From positions 43,502 to 107,501 of the forward strand of contig QLIY01000314.1 in the NCBI GenBank assembly GCA_003260075.1: a stretch of DNA of 64,000 bases, in the 5' to 3' direction. Every line of letters begins with the position of its first letter. Within the stretch, counting starts at the first letter, position 1. The notes under the pieces were generated by a model. The model saw only the letters and a list, made by a program, of their open reading frames with translations, was not told the DNA's origin and did not search any database. Source of the DNA: Phallusia mammillata. Lineage: Eukaryota > Chordata > Ascidiacea > Phlebobranchia > Ascidiidae. This document shows, one piece after another, positions 1-12,057 of this stretch. A program made the translations under genes and the position numbers.

Positions 1-2055
1 AACTTTGCATGTGTGGGGACCCATGAGTTTTTGCCTGCAGAAACGACTAAAGTAATAAAAGAAGATGGCTAATATGGGACCCAATACAAAATAAGCATAG
101 GAAATATATTATTGTTTTAAAATAGGTTATAGTGTATATGCAAGGGCAATATGTGCTAAGCCACCCTTCTAGTTTTGTTTTATTTGGATGAAATTTTCAC
201 ATAGTACCCAACATTTACCCCACTAGCTCGCTAAAATGGGTGAATTTTACAACAATGTACAAACTGAATCAACTTTGGGTGGGGGGGGGGGAATTTTCAC
301 ATAGTACCCAAAAAATGGGTGAATTTTACAACAATGTACAAACTGAATCAACTTTGGGTAGCTTGTAAGATTTGCCATTTATAGATGTAGATTGTTGTGT
401 TATACATACCCTGTAGCTCCAACATTTACCCCTCGAGTCCCTAAAATGGGTTAAAGTTTGTGGGATGAAGGTTGACAGTTTGTAGAATTTGCCATTTGTA
501 GGTGTCAATTTTGTGTTTTATCCTATATTCCAACTATTTACACCTTCTTTCATTTGAAATAGAACATAAAATAGGATAAACAAACAAGGCTGAATTAAAT
601 AAGATTTTAATAGTTTGTACTTTGCATTAAGCACAGCACTGAACACATTTTACTGAACACCAAACTTTCTTTTTTAAGGTAATAAAAAAAAATAGTGACT
701 AGCATGGGACCCAATATAAATTAAGACTCTGGAAATTTCGAGGAGACGTCATTGGTCATTTTCCTTAATATTCGCAAATATTAGACAACGACGGCGCAGC
801 CCAGAGTGCAAAGGCAAGGCCAATCGCACCCGTTATGGCGTGTAGTCAAGTTTTGTCGAATTATTGGGAATACACTGATGTATCAAAAAAGGTCATAGTG
901 GATGGGCAATGGCAAAATGTGCTTTACCACCCTTCTAGTTTTTTATTATGGGTCCCCTTCCCTGAAGGGGACACATATTGATTTTAGGGGGGGGGGTTGT
1001 TGAATTATTGGGAATACACTGATGTATCAAAATAGGTCATAGTGGATGGGCAATGCCAAATGTGTTTTACCACCCTTCTAGTTGTTTATTATGGGTCCCC
1101 TTCCCTGAAGGGGACACATATTGATTTTACTCAAAATGTTTTTGTTTTTTTTCTTTGTTTTTCTTCTACCCAAAGTTTGTCCGACTCGTTTTTCCATCAA
1201 ATCCTTGATGGATTTGGCTGAAATTTACACAGATGGTAGATGTAGTTATGTAGATGTGCATCCCACTTTGTTTTTGTTGATAACCCCAGTATTTACCCCG
1301 CTAGCCCCCTAAAATGTTTTTTTCCCCCGAAGTTTGTCTGACTCGTTTTGCCATCAAATGCTTGATGGATGTGGCTGAAACTTATACAGATGGTAGATAT
1401 AGTTATGTAGATGTGCATCCCACTTTGTTTGTCCGGATAACCCTAGTATTTACCCCGCTAGCCCCCTAAAAGGGGTGAGTTTGTAAACAATGTCAGAATT
1501 GGCTAAAATTTGGATAGCTTGTAAAGTATGCCAATTATCGTTATTGCGCCATTGCAGTTCGGGGGTTGTTAACAGCCCTTTGACGTCAGAAACATTAACG
1601 GTTGTTGCTCAAAACACCTCTAGTGGTTGAAATTTTAAACGTTGGCAGATTGGACTGAAATTTTGCAGTACTATTGATTGAGTCATTGTGGTTTCCTACT
1701 TTTAAGTTTGTGTGTGTTGAACCTCAATTACTTATCCTACTAGCCCCCTAAAATGAGTTTTTTAATTTAAATAGTTTTTACTCCATATAGCATATTTAGA
1801 TGTGCACAGTACTAATCACTGTGTTTGTCTTCACAATACCAAACTTACTCATTGTTATCTATTGAATTGCATTATTTTCAACTTTGCATGTGTGGGGACC
1901 CATGAGTTTTTGCCTGCAGAAACAACCAAGGTTATAAAAGACGATGGCTAATATGGGACCCGATACAAAATAAGCATAGGAAATATATTTATGTTTTAAA
2001 ATAGATCATAGTGTATGTGCAAGGGCAATATGTGCTAAGCCACCCTTCTAGTTTT
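1..2055 (+). repeat. Mosaic of R1 interspersed repeat copies
   Basis: Non-coding. Several partial copies of one family abut here. The 3' terminus (...gccacccttctag) occurs near 175, 950, 1083 and 2052. The 5' part (attatgggtcccc followed by cctgaaggggac, a short palindrome) occurs near 957 and 1090. Between them are tandem units of about 145 bases (1171-1312 and 1318-1466) with the recurring phrase ggctgaaatttacac. The same family returns at 44234-45223 and, inverted, at 32986-34091. Two contig-overlap duplications (190-359 and 854-1129) lie inside it. I see no exon; the upstream PHACTR exons are probably beyond the left edge. Confidence 0.75.
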
Positions 2056-2338
2056 GTATGCTGTGTTGTGAGAAATTTTATATGACTTGCCCATGCTGAG
2101 ATTGTTATCATCATAGTTTTTAGTAGCCTTTGGTGTGTTATTAAATCTCTCTGACAAACTTGAATTAGTTTCTTGCTGGTGCATGCAATGTTGGTTAGCA
2201 AGAAATCTGCCACAATAAAATGGTTTCGAGTTGGATACCATAATTGAAAAATAAATTACCATAGTTGACAGTTTTGGTGTTTTTTTTATTCAATAGTAAA
2301 AAACCAAAGTTGTGAACTATATATATCTTACTGTACAG

Positions 2339-4457
2339 ACGGATAAGCCAGCGGCCGTCTAAGGAGGAGCTGCAACAGAGAAACATCTTGCCGAATGAGT
2401 CACAAGAAGACAAACACAAAGAAAGAGAAAAGGTGGGACTTATTATCATTGAGATATTATCAATAAACAAATCAGTAATTGCTCACCCACAATATTAGTG
2501 CATAAAATAACACACATCACTGTTGTTGGCTACAAAATTATTTTACCCCGTCAATAAAATGGAGCAACTTGCTGTTGTTGAAATGTTGAAAAAATAATAT
2601 ATTTTGCTAAACTGTGTTTGAAGAGCACTAAAATGTGTTTTGCTTGTTTACCACATTGTAAAAGATTACTACAGGTCAACATGTGTGTATCACAAAACAT
2701 GGTTATTAAGCAAGACTGTTGCATCTATGCCACAAATTAGCATCAAAATTGTGACTTCGGACCGTTTAGCAGATTACAGTGTTCTGGCTTCCCACCTAAA
2801 GCAAACTTTTTACAGCAATTGTATGCCTTTTATTCTTGCATATTGCAAAGTTTGCTAACAAAAACAACACAGACAAAGAGTTTTAAAGGTTGGATACAAA
2901 ATGAAGTGCATTTGCCCCCCCCCCTACAGCAATTGTATGCCTTTTATTCTTGCATATTGCAAAGTTTGCTAATAAAAACAACACAGACAAAGAGTTTTAA
3001 GGTTGGATACAAAATAAAGTGCATTTTGTGATTTTTGCCACATAATCTTTCTAAACCCCAAGAACCATAAATTGTAGTACATATAAATTGGCAACACATC
3101 GAAATGCACTTTTCTGGTTACACTAATAAAATCCCAGTATGATGGTTTGTTCATTTTTATGCTGTCAGTCGATATCATCTGTGCTGATGTCAGCTGGACA
3201 TTTGTTGGTTGTGTGAACCAGTGGTTCCCAACCTTTTTTTGTCGCGACCCAAATACTTACCAAAATTTTGTTTTGTGGCTTCTCACGACCCATGGATATG
3301 CATTCTTACTATTTGGGTTGTATTTTTGTTTGTAAATCAGGAAAGTTTTTCCAAAATTACTACGCTAGTTTGAAAAATAAAAAACATCAAACAAAAATTA
3401 TTCGTTTTTCCGCCCAATTTAGAGCTGGTTCAAAGCATTGCGAGCCAGACAACGCTTAACAGTGATCTCACACAAACATTATGACGTCACAAACAGAATA
3501 ATTCACTATCACGCCAAATAGCCATGAAATTGTTATTGGGAAACAATTCATAGCCTTGGGAAATAACAAAATAACGCTACGAAACGTAGATGCTCTAATT
3601 GTCACAAAAACTGGCGACCCAACAGAATTTACGGGCGACCCATAGGTTGGGAAACACTGGTGTGAACTGCTTACTTTAAAAGTGGGCCCCTTGAAAAATA
3701 ATTTGTTTACCACCTACATAAAAACTTGTTGGTGGCTTTTCTAACCTTTTGGTAAATGTTTTTCTGTATGTAGGTGAAACGGCAACTTACTCGAAAACTG
3801 TCTATGAGACCAACTGTCAAGGAATTGGTTGAGCGAAAAGTTCTTATTAATTGGCATGAATATGTTGAGGTGTATGAAGTGCAAAATTATGATCGTCGGG
3901 GAGACAAACCATGGACAAGATTGACACCATCTGATAAGGTGGGTTTAAACCAATTTTGCAACTACATAGTGAAAAATGCATGATAAGTGGTCTATATGCC
4001 CATTCTATTAAACTAAATGTAACAACACCAACCACGTATTTAGGAAACATACTATCCTAATTATCTGGACATACTGGTAAAAACTTTATAAAGGAACTTT
4101 GTGTCATATCAAAGCCGGGTGCTTTTCCCTTTTTGTCTTTACCTTAAAGCACAGAAATAATATACATAAGTATGGCTCTGTGTTGGCCAGTTTTAACTTC
4201 CAGGACAGATCTCAATAATGAACACATTTCATAGTTAAAAAAGAACACATTTATTACCCCTACAGATTGATAACTTTTTGTCTGCTTTTCAGTTTGTGTA
4301 AAAAACATGCAAAATGATTGCAGAATGTGGAACATATGTTGATGACATTGTTTGTTTATTGTAGGCTTCTATCAGAAAAGAATTAAATCAGTTTAAAGCT
4401 ACCGAAATGCAAGTACATGAAGAATCACGGCAGTTCACAAGGTTTCACAAACCATGA
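2339..4457 (+). CDS. PHACTR: Phosphatase and actin regulator (PHACTR family), last three exons
   Basis: C-terminal part of a PHACTR protein, a G-actin-binding regulator of protein phosphatase 1 acting in the cytoplasm and nucleus. Exons are 2339-2432, 3774-3938 and 4365-4457 (TGA), all with ag/gt borders and compatible phases. The first encodes an RPEL motif ([17 protein letters not shown]), the second another ([20 protein letters not shown]) followed by the conserved [18 protein letters not shown] segment, and the last the family tail ending TRFHKP. RPEL repeats bind monomeric actin; the RxxDKPWxRLT-to-HKP tail is the family's PP1-binding region (family knowledge). The 5' exons are not visible and probably lie left of the window. 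One intron carries a hAT MITE (3219-3659) and an unmerged contig overlap (2811-3026). The paralogue (PHACTR1-4) cannot be decided. Confidence 0.93.
2811..3026. repeat. Direct duplication around a C10 run (unmerged contig overlap)
   Basis: About 104 bases (from 2811) are repeated after a run of ten C at 2915-2924, with a few single-base and indel differences between copies. It lies in a PHACTR intron and does not alter the reading frame. It is probably an assembly overlap rather than a true tandem repeat (see findings). Confidence 0.7.
3219..3659. mobile_element. hAT-type MITE in PHACTR intron
   Basis: 441-bp non-coding element. Ends are cagtggttcccaacc and ggttgggaaacactg, and it is flanked by the perfect 8-bp duplication gtgtgaac (3211-3218 and 3660-3667). 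The 8-bp duplication and CAGNGGTTC termini are hallmarks of hAT transposons. It has no transposase, so it is non-autonomous. Confidence 0.9.
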
Positions 4458-4650
4458 AACATTTCCAAGTTAAAAAGATCCAGTCAAAACACATTCAAGG
4501 TGGAGCAAGAATGCCATTGTATACAGAGTAACCGTTATTGGTTGAGAGTTGGTATTCTACCAATCATACTGTGCCTGCTACTTCACCACCAGACCTGTGC
4601 TATTTTACGATTGTTTATTGATTAAAATTTATAATGTTGACTTTTAATTT

Positions 4651-4783
4651 TTATGTAGTGCAGTGAAAAAGTAAATTACACTGCACTGCTACAACTCTTC
4701 AATGGGTTGCCCCCCCCCCCTTATGTAGTGCAGTGAAAAAGTAAATTACACTGCACTGCTACAACTCTCCTCTTCAATGGGTT
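4651..4783. repeat. Direct duplication around a C11 run
   Basis: A block starting ttatgtagtgcagtg occurs at 4651 and again at 4721, separated by C at 4710-4720. The second copy has a four-base insertion, as expected for two alleles of one locus. Confidence 0.7.
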
Positions 4784-5481
4784 CTAAAACAGCAACATGG
4801 GAAAAGTTTGTTGATGAAACTCAAAAACCAACATATTCTAATTTTTTGTTGAAATTAGGTAATGATCCGAAGCAGCTAAATGGGTCATGGTTTCTTGCCA
4901 AACAACATGTTTGTACAGAAATCTTGTTTGAAACACACTGCAATAGTTCAAACTTTAATATTTTTGTGAAAGTGTACATAGTCAAATGAGAACATTTAAA
5001 GTGTCTGCTTTGCCAACGTTTTTTAGCAGAATGATATAATGCAGTCAACAGTGAACATAAGACTCTAATAGTACTTGTACACGTTGATAATTTTCTTTCA
5101 TTCCAGTCTTCTTTTCAGCATGTTGAAAAACTGTTGCTATTACACGAATCAATTGTGTTGTTGTTGTTGTTTTTGAAAAAGTTTGTTTTGAATATAAAAA
5201 AAAATATGGACACAGAAGACTAGTTGACCAACAAAACAAAATTAGTAACCACAAAAAATACTCGAACTATTCAATGTACCAAGCTTTTAAATCCATTTTG
5301 TGTGAAATGACTGCCTGGAAGAGCATCTATCAATTAAGTATGCTTCCATTAATCTCTGCTAGTGTGGTACAATTCTGCTTTAGTTTGTTAAGACACCATG
5401 GTAGGATTACAAACCACAACTTTACAAGCACAATATGCTTACCACTCTGCCTTCACGGTGATTGCATTATATTGACTGAGA

Positions 5482-5482
<1 letters not shown>

Positions 5483-5520
<38 letters not shown>
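5483..5520. other. C38 run, probable gap placeholder
   Basis: Pure C for 38 bases with no interruption. The flanks are not duplicated. I interpret it as an estimated-size assembly gap rather than real sequence. Confidence 0.6.
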
Positions 5521-5522
<2 letters not shown>

Positions 5523-5695
5523 AAAGCGAATATTTGCTTTGAGAGGTCTTTTCTACAGACGATTTTGATTCAGTATGGAAACAACATCTCCGCATTAACC
5601 ATCTGACTACACAAAAACGATTGTAAATATGTTGACAAGTTCCTAAAAAAAGTCATCTGATAATATCACTGCAAGGTTTTTTAGCCATTACTATA

Positions 5696-5850
5696 TAATC
5701 ACTTTGGCTAATTTCGGAATAGCTTTGAAATCAGCAGTCATTTTTGTTGCAGCAACATTGGTGTCGCCCCCCCCCCTAATCACTTTGGCTAATTTCGGAA
5801 TAGCTTTGAAATCAGCAGTCATTTCTGTTTGTTGCAGCAACATTGGTGTC
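5696..5850. repeat. Direct duplication around a C10 run
   Basis: The block beginning taatcactttggctaattt at 5696 recurs at 5777 after C at 5767-5776. The copies differ by a small indel near the end. Confidence 0.7.
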
Positions 5851-6029
5851 AGGCATAGAGTGTAAGTTGTATGAAATTTTGCAAAGGGTAATTTAAATTA
5901 TAAAATGATAAGCCATATTTAAACAAGGAGTTACTTGTTGTTCGATCTACAAATATTGATTGCACCTGTACACACAAGAAATATAAAATGAACAAAGTTT
6001 GTATTGCACTATTTTCAAAACAGAAAAAA

Positions 6030-6646
6030 TTATGCAGAATTTTGACAATCTATAGCTTGGTTTTGTCCGTTTTGCAACAGTGGAGATGAAGTTTCCTCTT
6101 CTCTCTCCAGCAAACTAATTTCTTTGGTAAGTTCAGATATTTGATTTTGCAAATCTTCCATGTAGGAAATGCTCTCACTGACAATTCTCTGAACTTCGGG
6201 TGACGGATCGATGTCTTTTAAAAATAAACCTATAATTGCCAAAAACAAACAAAAGTCCTGTAGAAAACCTGCTTGTATCCAGGTTACTTACCATCCCACA
6301 GTTTCAAGCTTTGTGGAGCCACAGATGGCCAAATTACACCAGGCCTGGTTTGATAAAGTGGGTTTAGAAACATTGGTAGAACATTAACAGACAACAAATA
6401 TGACCAAAGAGATACTGTCTTTGTCCTCACTTTAAACTTACGCCTAAAAAGATATGAGTAAACTCAGACTGAAGAACACTTTGCACATAATAAGTGAAGC
6501 CACAAACCTTTCCATTTCATTGTTACAAAGAAAAGTACCAAAGTCTGATGCATAAGCATGCCTATGTAAATGTATTAATAGTAATGCAGAAAATTCAAAG
6601 GACAATGGAAATTGTTGCAAAAGTTGATGAACACAATCCAAGAATA

Positions 6647-6724
<78 letters not shown>

Positions 6725-7979
6725 AAAACTTTAGGTGTTTAAACTATTACAATTCAAAAACATGAAATCAGAACACAAGATACCTTTGAGCACCATGAAA
6801 ACATCTGTCTGCAAATGGATGTCCGGCCTGGACCCATTCCATATCAATCAAACACAAAAATCCACGAATTGTTCTACAATCTGTTGATAAATATACAATA
6901 TAAAACAGTTCCTACTTTACAACAAACAGTTCAGTTACTGTTAAAATGATATTTAACAGCAATACAACATGGTGAGTCCATCGAGACCAACACTGTGACT
7001 GAGGTAAAAATGCTTGTTTGTGTGCAATATGAATAAAAATATTAATTACATGGATCAAGAATAACTTGGGTCAATGAGGTAACTAATAAAGTTGAGTCAG
7101 TTCCTTCAGATCCGTGGACAAGCACTGATGCTCCTTCTCTGAAAATAAACCCAACTATGAACAAAATCAACATCCCCCCCCCCGTTCCTTCAGATCCGTG
7201 GACAAGCACTGATGCTCCTTCTCTGAAAATATACCCAACTATGAACAAAATCAACATTTTTTTTACTTTTTTTGCATGATATCCTTACTATTTACCTATC
7301 AACACATTGTGCAACAAGACAAGCAGCAGAAAGAACATCCTTAACATGTGACAACCAGTTGCTGGACTCTAGTTTACTTTGCCATCTGTCACTGCTTGCA
7401 TTTCTATCTTGGCATGCTTCAACAATTCGAACAAAACTCTCCTGCTGAATGCTGTACCTGTAAAAACACAACATAATAAATTTTACCCACTGTTTGATAA
7501 CCAAATTATATCAAAAATTTGAGTACTACCAAAGAAAACCTTACTTCTGTAAACTATTGTGAAATTTTCTCCACTGTGGATAATTGAACTCCGTTTCAAA
7601 ACCACCACCCTTTGACCTTGCTTGGAGAGCAGCCTGGGTTGTTCTGCAAACAATTTTTCAAAAAAACTTAACTTTGTTAAAGCTGCAAAGTAGCATTAAA
7701 TCCTTTGCTAATTTTTTTTTCTGTATTTCACCAGACAGAGTCGGAATTATAAAAAGTACAAACCTTGTGTCAAGAATGTAACCTCTATGAGTTGAACCAA
7801 GCACTATATTTATCAACTTTTCGTCCTCTTTACAACGCTTTTGATTTTGTCCAGTTAAGGGCTGCCCACACCTCATTACAACCTGATAAAAAAATTAAAA
7901 CCATATTGCTATTCCATGCCTTTTTTACTTTTGCTTCAATTTGGAAGAATGTTTCATGAATTTTTTCTGCAATTTCAAT

Positions 7980-8045
<66 letters not shown>

Positions 8046-10824
8046 ATAACAAGCCTTCATAAATATATTTAGATTTTTGCAGTCCAGGAAATTACCAATT
8101 CAGTGACTAATAAATTGTGGTTGTTTCAAGCCTGGTCATTGATTGTGCATTTTATTACAATTGCATGATTTAAAAAGCACATTCTGGTCATAGATAGATA
8201 CTGTATTAGAGGGGGCCCTTAAAACAGTGGTTTACAACCATCATTTGTATTATAAGTTATAAGCCTTTTTTACCATTTTAGTAACATTTACCCGGCCATT
8301 AGTGTGTAGATAGCTCAAAATTGGAAAACGACCACCATAACGAAATTTTGCAGATTTTACAATCATCTCATTACTAATATCCTTTGGAACAATCACTTGT
8401 GATGGGTAGGAATTGCACACAGAAAAGTGAAGATTGATGTTTGATATTCTCCATTGATCAGACTTAAAACAGCAAACAAAAGTTAAATAGGAGCATGTTT
8501 ACTTATGTACAATTGAATGTAACGTATGTTTAATACTTTCTAAACAAACCAACCTACCATTTTTGAAAGAGAAGCAAACCTGTGCTCAGTGCAAAATAAG
8601 TCATATCCATCTTCATCAAATGTAAACTTGGGTCGATGGAAAAATGGGTATTGCAAAGCTGGATTGTTAAGGCTGGATAAAGTCTACAATAAAAAAATAC
8701 AAAAAATGTTTTCCCCATGTTGCCATCATGTAGAGATGTTCAAAGTAGAATATCCATTTTTTTGCCATTGATATCGGGTAACTGGAGCCGATATAAATGT
8801 GTGCTCTTGCCGTTGGTAAAAATGTAAACATAAGCATTACGTTTTTTTACCAGGTGCAAAAGACGGCAAAGTACTCAAATCAGTGAGCGTTATTACAACA
8901 CCATAACGCCAAGTCACAAGGCGATATAACAACGGTATAACGACGGTGGTGCATTGGAGGCATATTTAACGATTGGCGCACTTGTTGTTACGCATCTGAT
9001 GACATGATTACGTTTATGTCATGTGCTTTGCAACATCTTACCAGCGTCTAATTGTTTTCTGACTTGACAACAAAAAACATTTAACGGTCATGGCATCATA
9101 GGCAGCGATTGGAAGCATTGGATTGCCTCTTAATATCGCAAAAACAGTGAAGGAATCCCAAAACGTCTGACCTTTAGGTCATTTCGTAACCCCATACAAA
9201 CATAAAAATGCTGTGAGTAAACGCTGCAAAGTTCATGTTGCAAAATTGCAGATAGTTTAATTGGGATTTGAAAATTAATCACCCAATGTCCCAACTTTGT
9301 TTGCTAGGGTGCCTGTTTTTGCAATTGTTTTAAGTTAACAAACGTTATATATTTGCACAGTTAAAAATAATAAAGAATTGGATTCGATATTCTAGAATAC
9401 CCAGTTATTCTACTTTGAATATCCCTACTATCATGTAACACAGGGGTTCCCAACCTTTTTACGATCTCGTACCACTTGGATGCTTGCAGAGCAACTAATT
9501 TGATCAAATCATATTTTTTTCAGTAGAATAATATTGGCCTACTAAAATAACACTAAAGCACCACAACTGAATTTAATCAGATATTTGTTTTTTTTTGTTT
9601 ACTGTCCACCTATTGGTTGATGAAAAAATTTTTTTTGCTAACAGTGTAAATTTGCTAACAGCGCTTCGAAAGTCATTTCCGGGAGCACCTAATCGATACT
9701 TGCGTACTACCTGAAAAACATTCGCGTACCACTGATGGTACGCGTACCACAGGTTGGGAACCCCTGATGTAACAGAACAGTGTTTTTGTTCACATTTTCT
9801 TGTTGGTTTCATTACCTCAGTGTGAATAAACTAAACTTACAAACAAACACCATATTATTACATAATGTAAAATATTCACACCCTAATCTGACTGTATAAA
9901 CAAGAAAAAAAATATGCCAATTTTTTGAAACAAGCACAAACAGCATATAATACCTCAATTGAATTTGCTATGTTTGTGGCGTCATCCGCAGTGGGAATAG
10001 TAATCTGATGTTGAGTGAAATCTTTACATTTTAAAACCAGCAAGTTTTTTTCTACAGAGTACCTAAACATCAAACAGAAGTTCTTTATAAAAGTCTAAGC
10101 TGGAATATGACAGATTGAAAGGATTTTGTTTGTGCAGGGGATTTTTTTTTGTCAAAATATTTATATCGCTAGGTAAATGTGCATCTAGCATTATACAGGT
10201 GCACCAAGCAAAATAAAGTTGCACCAAGCAATATAAAGTTGCACCAGGCGATACAAAGGTGCACCAAGTGGAATAAAGGCGCACCAAAGTATATTAAGAT
10301 GCACAAAGTGATACAAAGGTGCACCAAAGGATATAAAGGTGCACCAAGCTGTGTTAATAATGCATCAAGCGATCCAAGTGATCCTGTATATTTTAGATGC
10401 ACAACAACAAAATGCATCATAAAACTTTACAAGGCTTTGCACAGATTACAAATGAAAATCCAAAAAATTGTGCAGAGGATTTATCATTGGATTTGTTATT
10501 CTTTCCAATTTGGGAATTACATGCAAATTTGTTTGACACAAACAAGCAGAAAAGATTTTCACCTTTTTTCAACTGAATCAACATTTTTGTGTAGAATCCA
10601 GTATTCCTTATTCTCACCATTGTGGGAATACAGTATTAAATGATGTCCTGTCAAGCACGCAGTTACTGGAACTGTTCCATTTTCAACTTCCAAAAAAGCA
10701 TCTTCAACTTTTGGTGTCTGTGTTAAAAATATTAGATCAATTCACACAATGCTTCTAGTTTTTTTGCCAAAAAGTTTAATTTTTAAATAGTTTTGCTCAC
10801 CTGTATGAATTCTGAGAACTCCAT
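6030..10824 (-). CDS. MTMR9: Myotubularin-related protein 9 (catalytically inactive)
   Basis: Pseudophosphatase of the myotubularin family; in vertebrates it binds and activates MTMR6/MTMR8 in phosphoinositide control of endosomes and autophagy. Exons in transcript order: 10824-10801 (24 bases, MEFSEFIQ), 10717-10563, 10062-9954 (these complete the PH-GRAM domain), 8683-8558, 8462-8292, 7882-7764, 7643-7545, 7457-7296, 7138-7050, 6880-6784, about 6648-6508, 6443-6292 and 6229-6030 (TAA). All complete junctions are GT-AG and in phase. The signature loop reads VLVHGSEGTD: glycine replaces the nucleophilic cysteine and the arginine is absent, as in MTMR9. The last exon encodes a C-terminal coiled coil (YMEDLQNQISELTKEISLL). 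Exon 11 lacks its acceptor and first roughly 25 codons, exactly where a C74 run (6649-6722) sits, so the gene is interrupted by an assembly gap rather than being a pseudogene. Exon 9 has a partial second copy at 7184-7224 from a contig overlap. Confidence 0.95.
6649..6722. other. C74 run replacing part of MTMR9 exon 11 (gap placeholder)
   Basis: 74 uninterrupted C. On the minus strand the MTMR9 exon resumes immediately after it with LFLDCVHQLLQQFP, but the conserved residues before that point and the splice acceptor are missing. A genuine poly-G insertion in such a conserved exon is far less likely than missing sequence. Confidence 0.75.
7100..7257. repeat. Direct duplication of MTMR9 exon 9 edge around a C10 run
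   Basis: A block starting gttccttcagatccg occurs at 7100-7173 and 7184-7257, separated by C at 7174-7183. It includes the 5' part of MTMR9 exon 9 and its acceptor. The copies differ at one base (aaataaaccc versus aaatataccc). Only the downstream copy (exon 7138-7050) has the complete exon with a donor. Confidence 0.75.
7981..8045. other. C65 run in an MTMR9 intron (gap placeholder)
   Basis: 65 uninterrupted C between the exons at 8292 and 7882. The flanking exons join in phase without it, so no coding sequence is lost. Confidence 0.65.
8731..9427. mobile_element. hAT-like MITE (tagRgatRttcaaag ends)
   Basis: About 700 bp in an MTMR9 intron. Left end tagagatgttcaaagtagaa; right end is its imperfect reverse complement, ending ctttgaatatcccta. 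It is flanked by near-matching 8-bp duplications (ccatcatg and ctatcatg). No ORF of note. Confidence 0.7.
9441..9766. mobile_element. hAT-type MITE in MTMR9 intron
   Basis: 326 bp. Ends caggggttcccaacc and ggttgggaacccctg. Perfect 8-bp target duplication atgtaaca at 9433-9440 and 9767-9774. It sits directly beside the element at 8731-9427. Confidence 0.9.
10190..10400. repeat. About 21-bp tandem repeat (minisatellite)
   Basis: Imperfect tandem units built on ggtgcaccaag plus a variable ata(a/c)aa tail, roughly ten copies, in an MTMR9 intron. An open frame across it is just the repeat read in phase. Confidence 0.8.
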
Positions 10825-11391
10825 TAATAAAAAAACGTTTACAAAATTTTGATGTGAATAGTGATTCTGCTACTTACTAATAGTAATACCCAAAATTATT
10901 AAAGCCTCTAAAAGAGAAGGGCATACAGTATTTTTTGTCAAAAACATATTTACTGTGACAATGTGTTACTTTACTCGGTTTATAGCTTTTGGCGCCTTGG
11001 CCCAAATAACTGCAAGTAAATGCAAAAAAACACAGTCGGCTTAATTAATGTGAAAACTTGGCACAATCCAGTAAATCGGATTCAGTCACTGAATCCACAA
11101 ACAAACTATCGTATAAATTACACACGTCGGAATTCAACCTTCCCGTCATCCAAAAGAGGCACACCACACGATCACGAATAAAAACGTTTTTTTAACAGGC
11201 AGCAGGCCTCTTTTTAACATTTGAACAACAGAAAATGTTTTAGTTTATATCTGAAGTAATACTTTTAAAAGCATACATTTTTTATTGTTTATTTCGAATC
11301 ACCGAAAATTTTAAGTAGGCCTATACCGTAATCCAATGGTGAACTTTTAATTCGATTGTAACAATTATGTAACTTGATGATTTATTTACAA

Positions 11392-11802
11392 CAGTGGTTC
11401 CCAAATTTTTTCATTATTTTGTCAAAACGGTCCCTTTGCCATTATTTCGAGGGCTCGCGGTCCTTAAGCTGGAATGTGCATTTCAGGAAAACGAAAGTTG
11501 ATTGCAGGATTTTCGCTAGTTATGCAAAATTGCGCATAATAATGATCTAAACTCTATAAAAGACAGCTTGTGACATTACAGACAAGAAAAAAAGCAGTAC
11601 GATTGTGCGCGAACAATTGCATTTTTGATAGTTGTCTTTCAATAAAGGCTATTGTTTAGCAAAATTCTCTTGATTTAAACTTATTCAGTAGCACAAACTG
11701 ACGCTAAATAAGATTATAGAATTACTTTACCCGCTTCGCGGTCCCCCCAAAATTGCCTCACGGACCCCTAATGGACCGCGGACCCCAGTTTGGGAACCGC
11801 TG
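11392..11802. mobile_element. hAT-type MITE upstream of MTMR9
   Basis: 411 bp. Ends cagtggttcccaaa and tttgggaaccgctg. Perfect 8-bp duplication atttacaa at 11384-11391 and 11803-11810. The interior (gtccctttgcc... and ...ggaccgcggacccc) is shared with copies at 16416 and 22047, so this is one family (called H1 here). Confidence 0.9.
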
Positions 11803-11940
11803 ATTTACAACAACGTATTGTTCTAATTCTTTTTTTGCCAACTTACAGCCCCAATGTGGTCAGTTTGCGAAAGTACAAAATGTTGGACAATGCTAGTCCA
11901 CTGAAGACAACTAATTTGCTAGCACTATTAGCCTATTTAC

Positions 11941-12057
11941 CTGCACTAAATTTGCGGCTGATGTTAAGTGCATTAGAAGCTGCTGTGATCGAAGTTCTTT
12001 GGCTTCTTCAATTTCATTTCTTATATCGGTTAGGGTTTTTTCTATCCACCCCCACAT
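11941..12057 (-). CDS. Orphan candidate first exon (39 codons)
   Basis: An ATG at 12057 opens 39 in-frame codons (MWGWIEKTLTDIRNEIEEA..., helical and charged), ending exactly at a good donor (CAG|gtaaat). The composition looks coding, but I recognise no family and could not find a convincing next exon between here and MTMR9; the H1 MITE at 11392-11802 lies in the way. It could be the 5' exon of a small gene whose remainder is hidden, or a chance ORF. Confidence 0.3.

Larger units (their letters stand above)
4458..6029. other. Intergenic region between convergent PHACTR and MTMR9
   Basis: No coding exon recognised. It holds a duplicated 60-base stretch around a C11 run (4651-4783), a C38 run (5483-5520) and a duplicated 71-base stretch around a C10 run (5696-5850). 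The start presumably contains the PHACTR 3' UTR; an attaaa near 4621 is a weak candidate poly(A) signal. Confidence 0.6.

Noticed and set aside
1121-1312. ORF in R1 and its twin at 44564-44767
   Set aside because: The same low-complexity frame recurs because the repeat recurs; no domain and many frame breaks between copies.
6649-6722. Poly-proline/poly-glycine ORFs over this and other G/C runs (also 5483, 7981, 13492, 43449, 56670)
   Set aside because: They exist only because the run has no stop codon; flanking residues show no domain, and the runs look like gap placeholders.
7100-7257. Tandem exon duplication (mutually exclusive exon 9) in MTMR9
   Set aside because: The second copy lacks the 3' half of the exon and the donor, and abuts a C10 run like all other contig overlaps.
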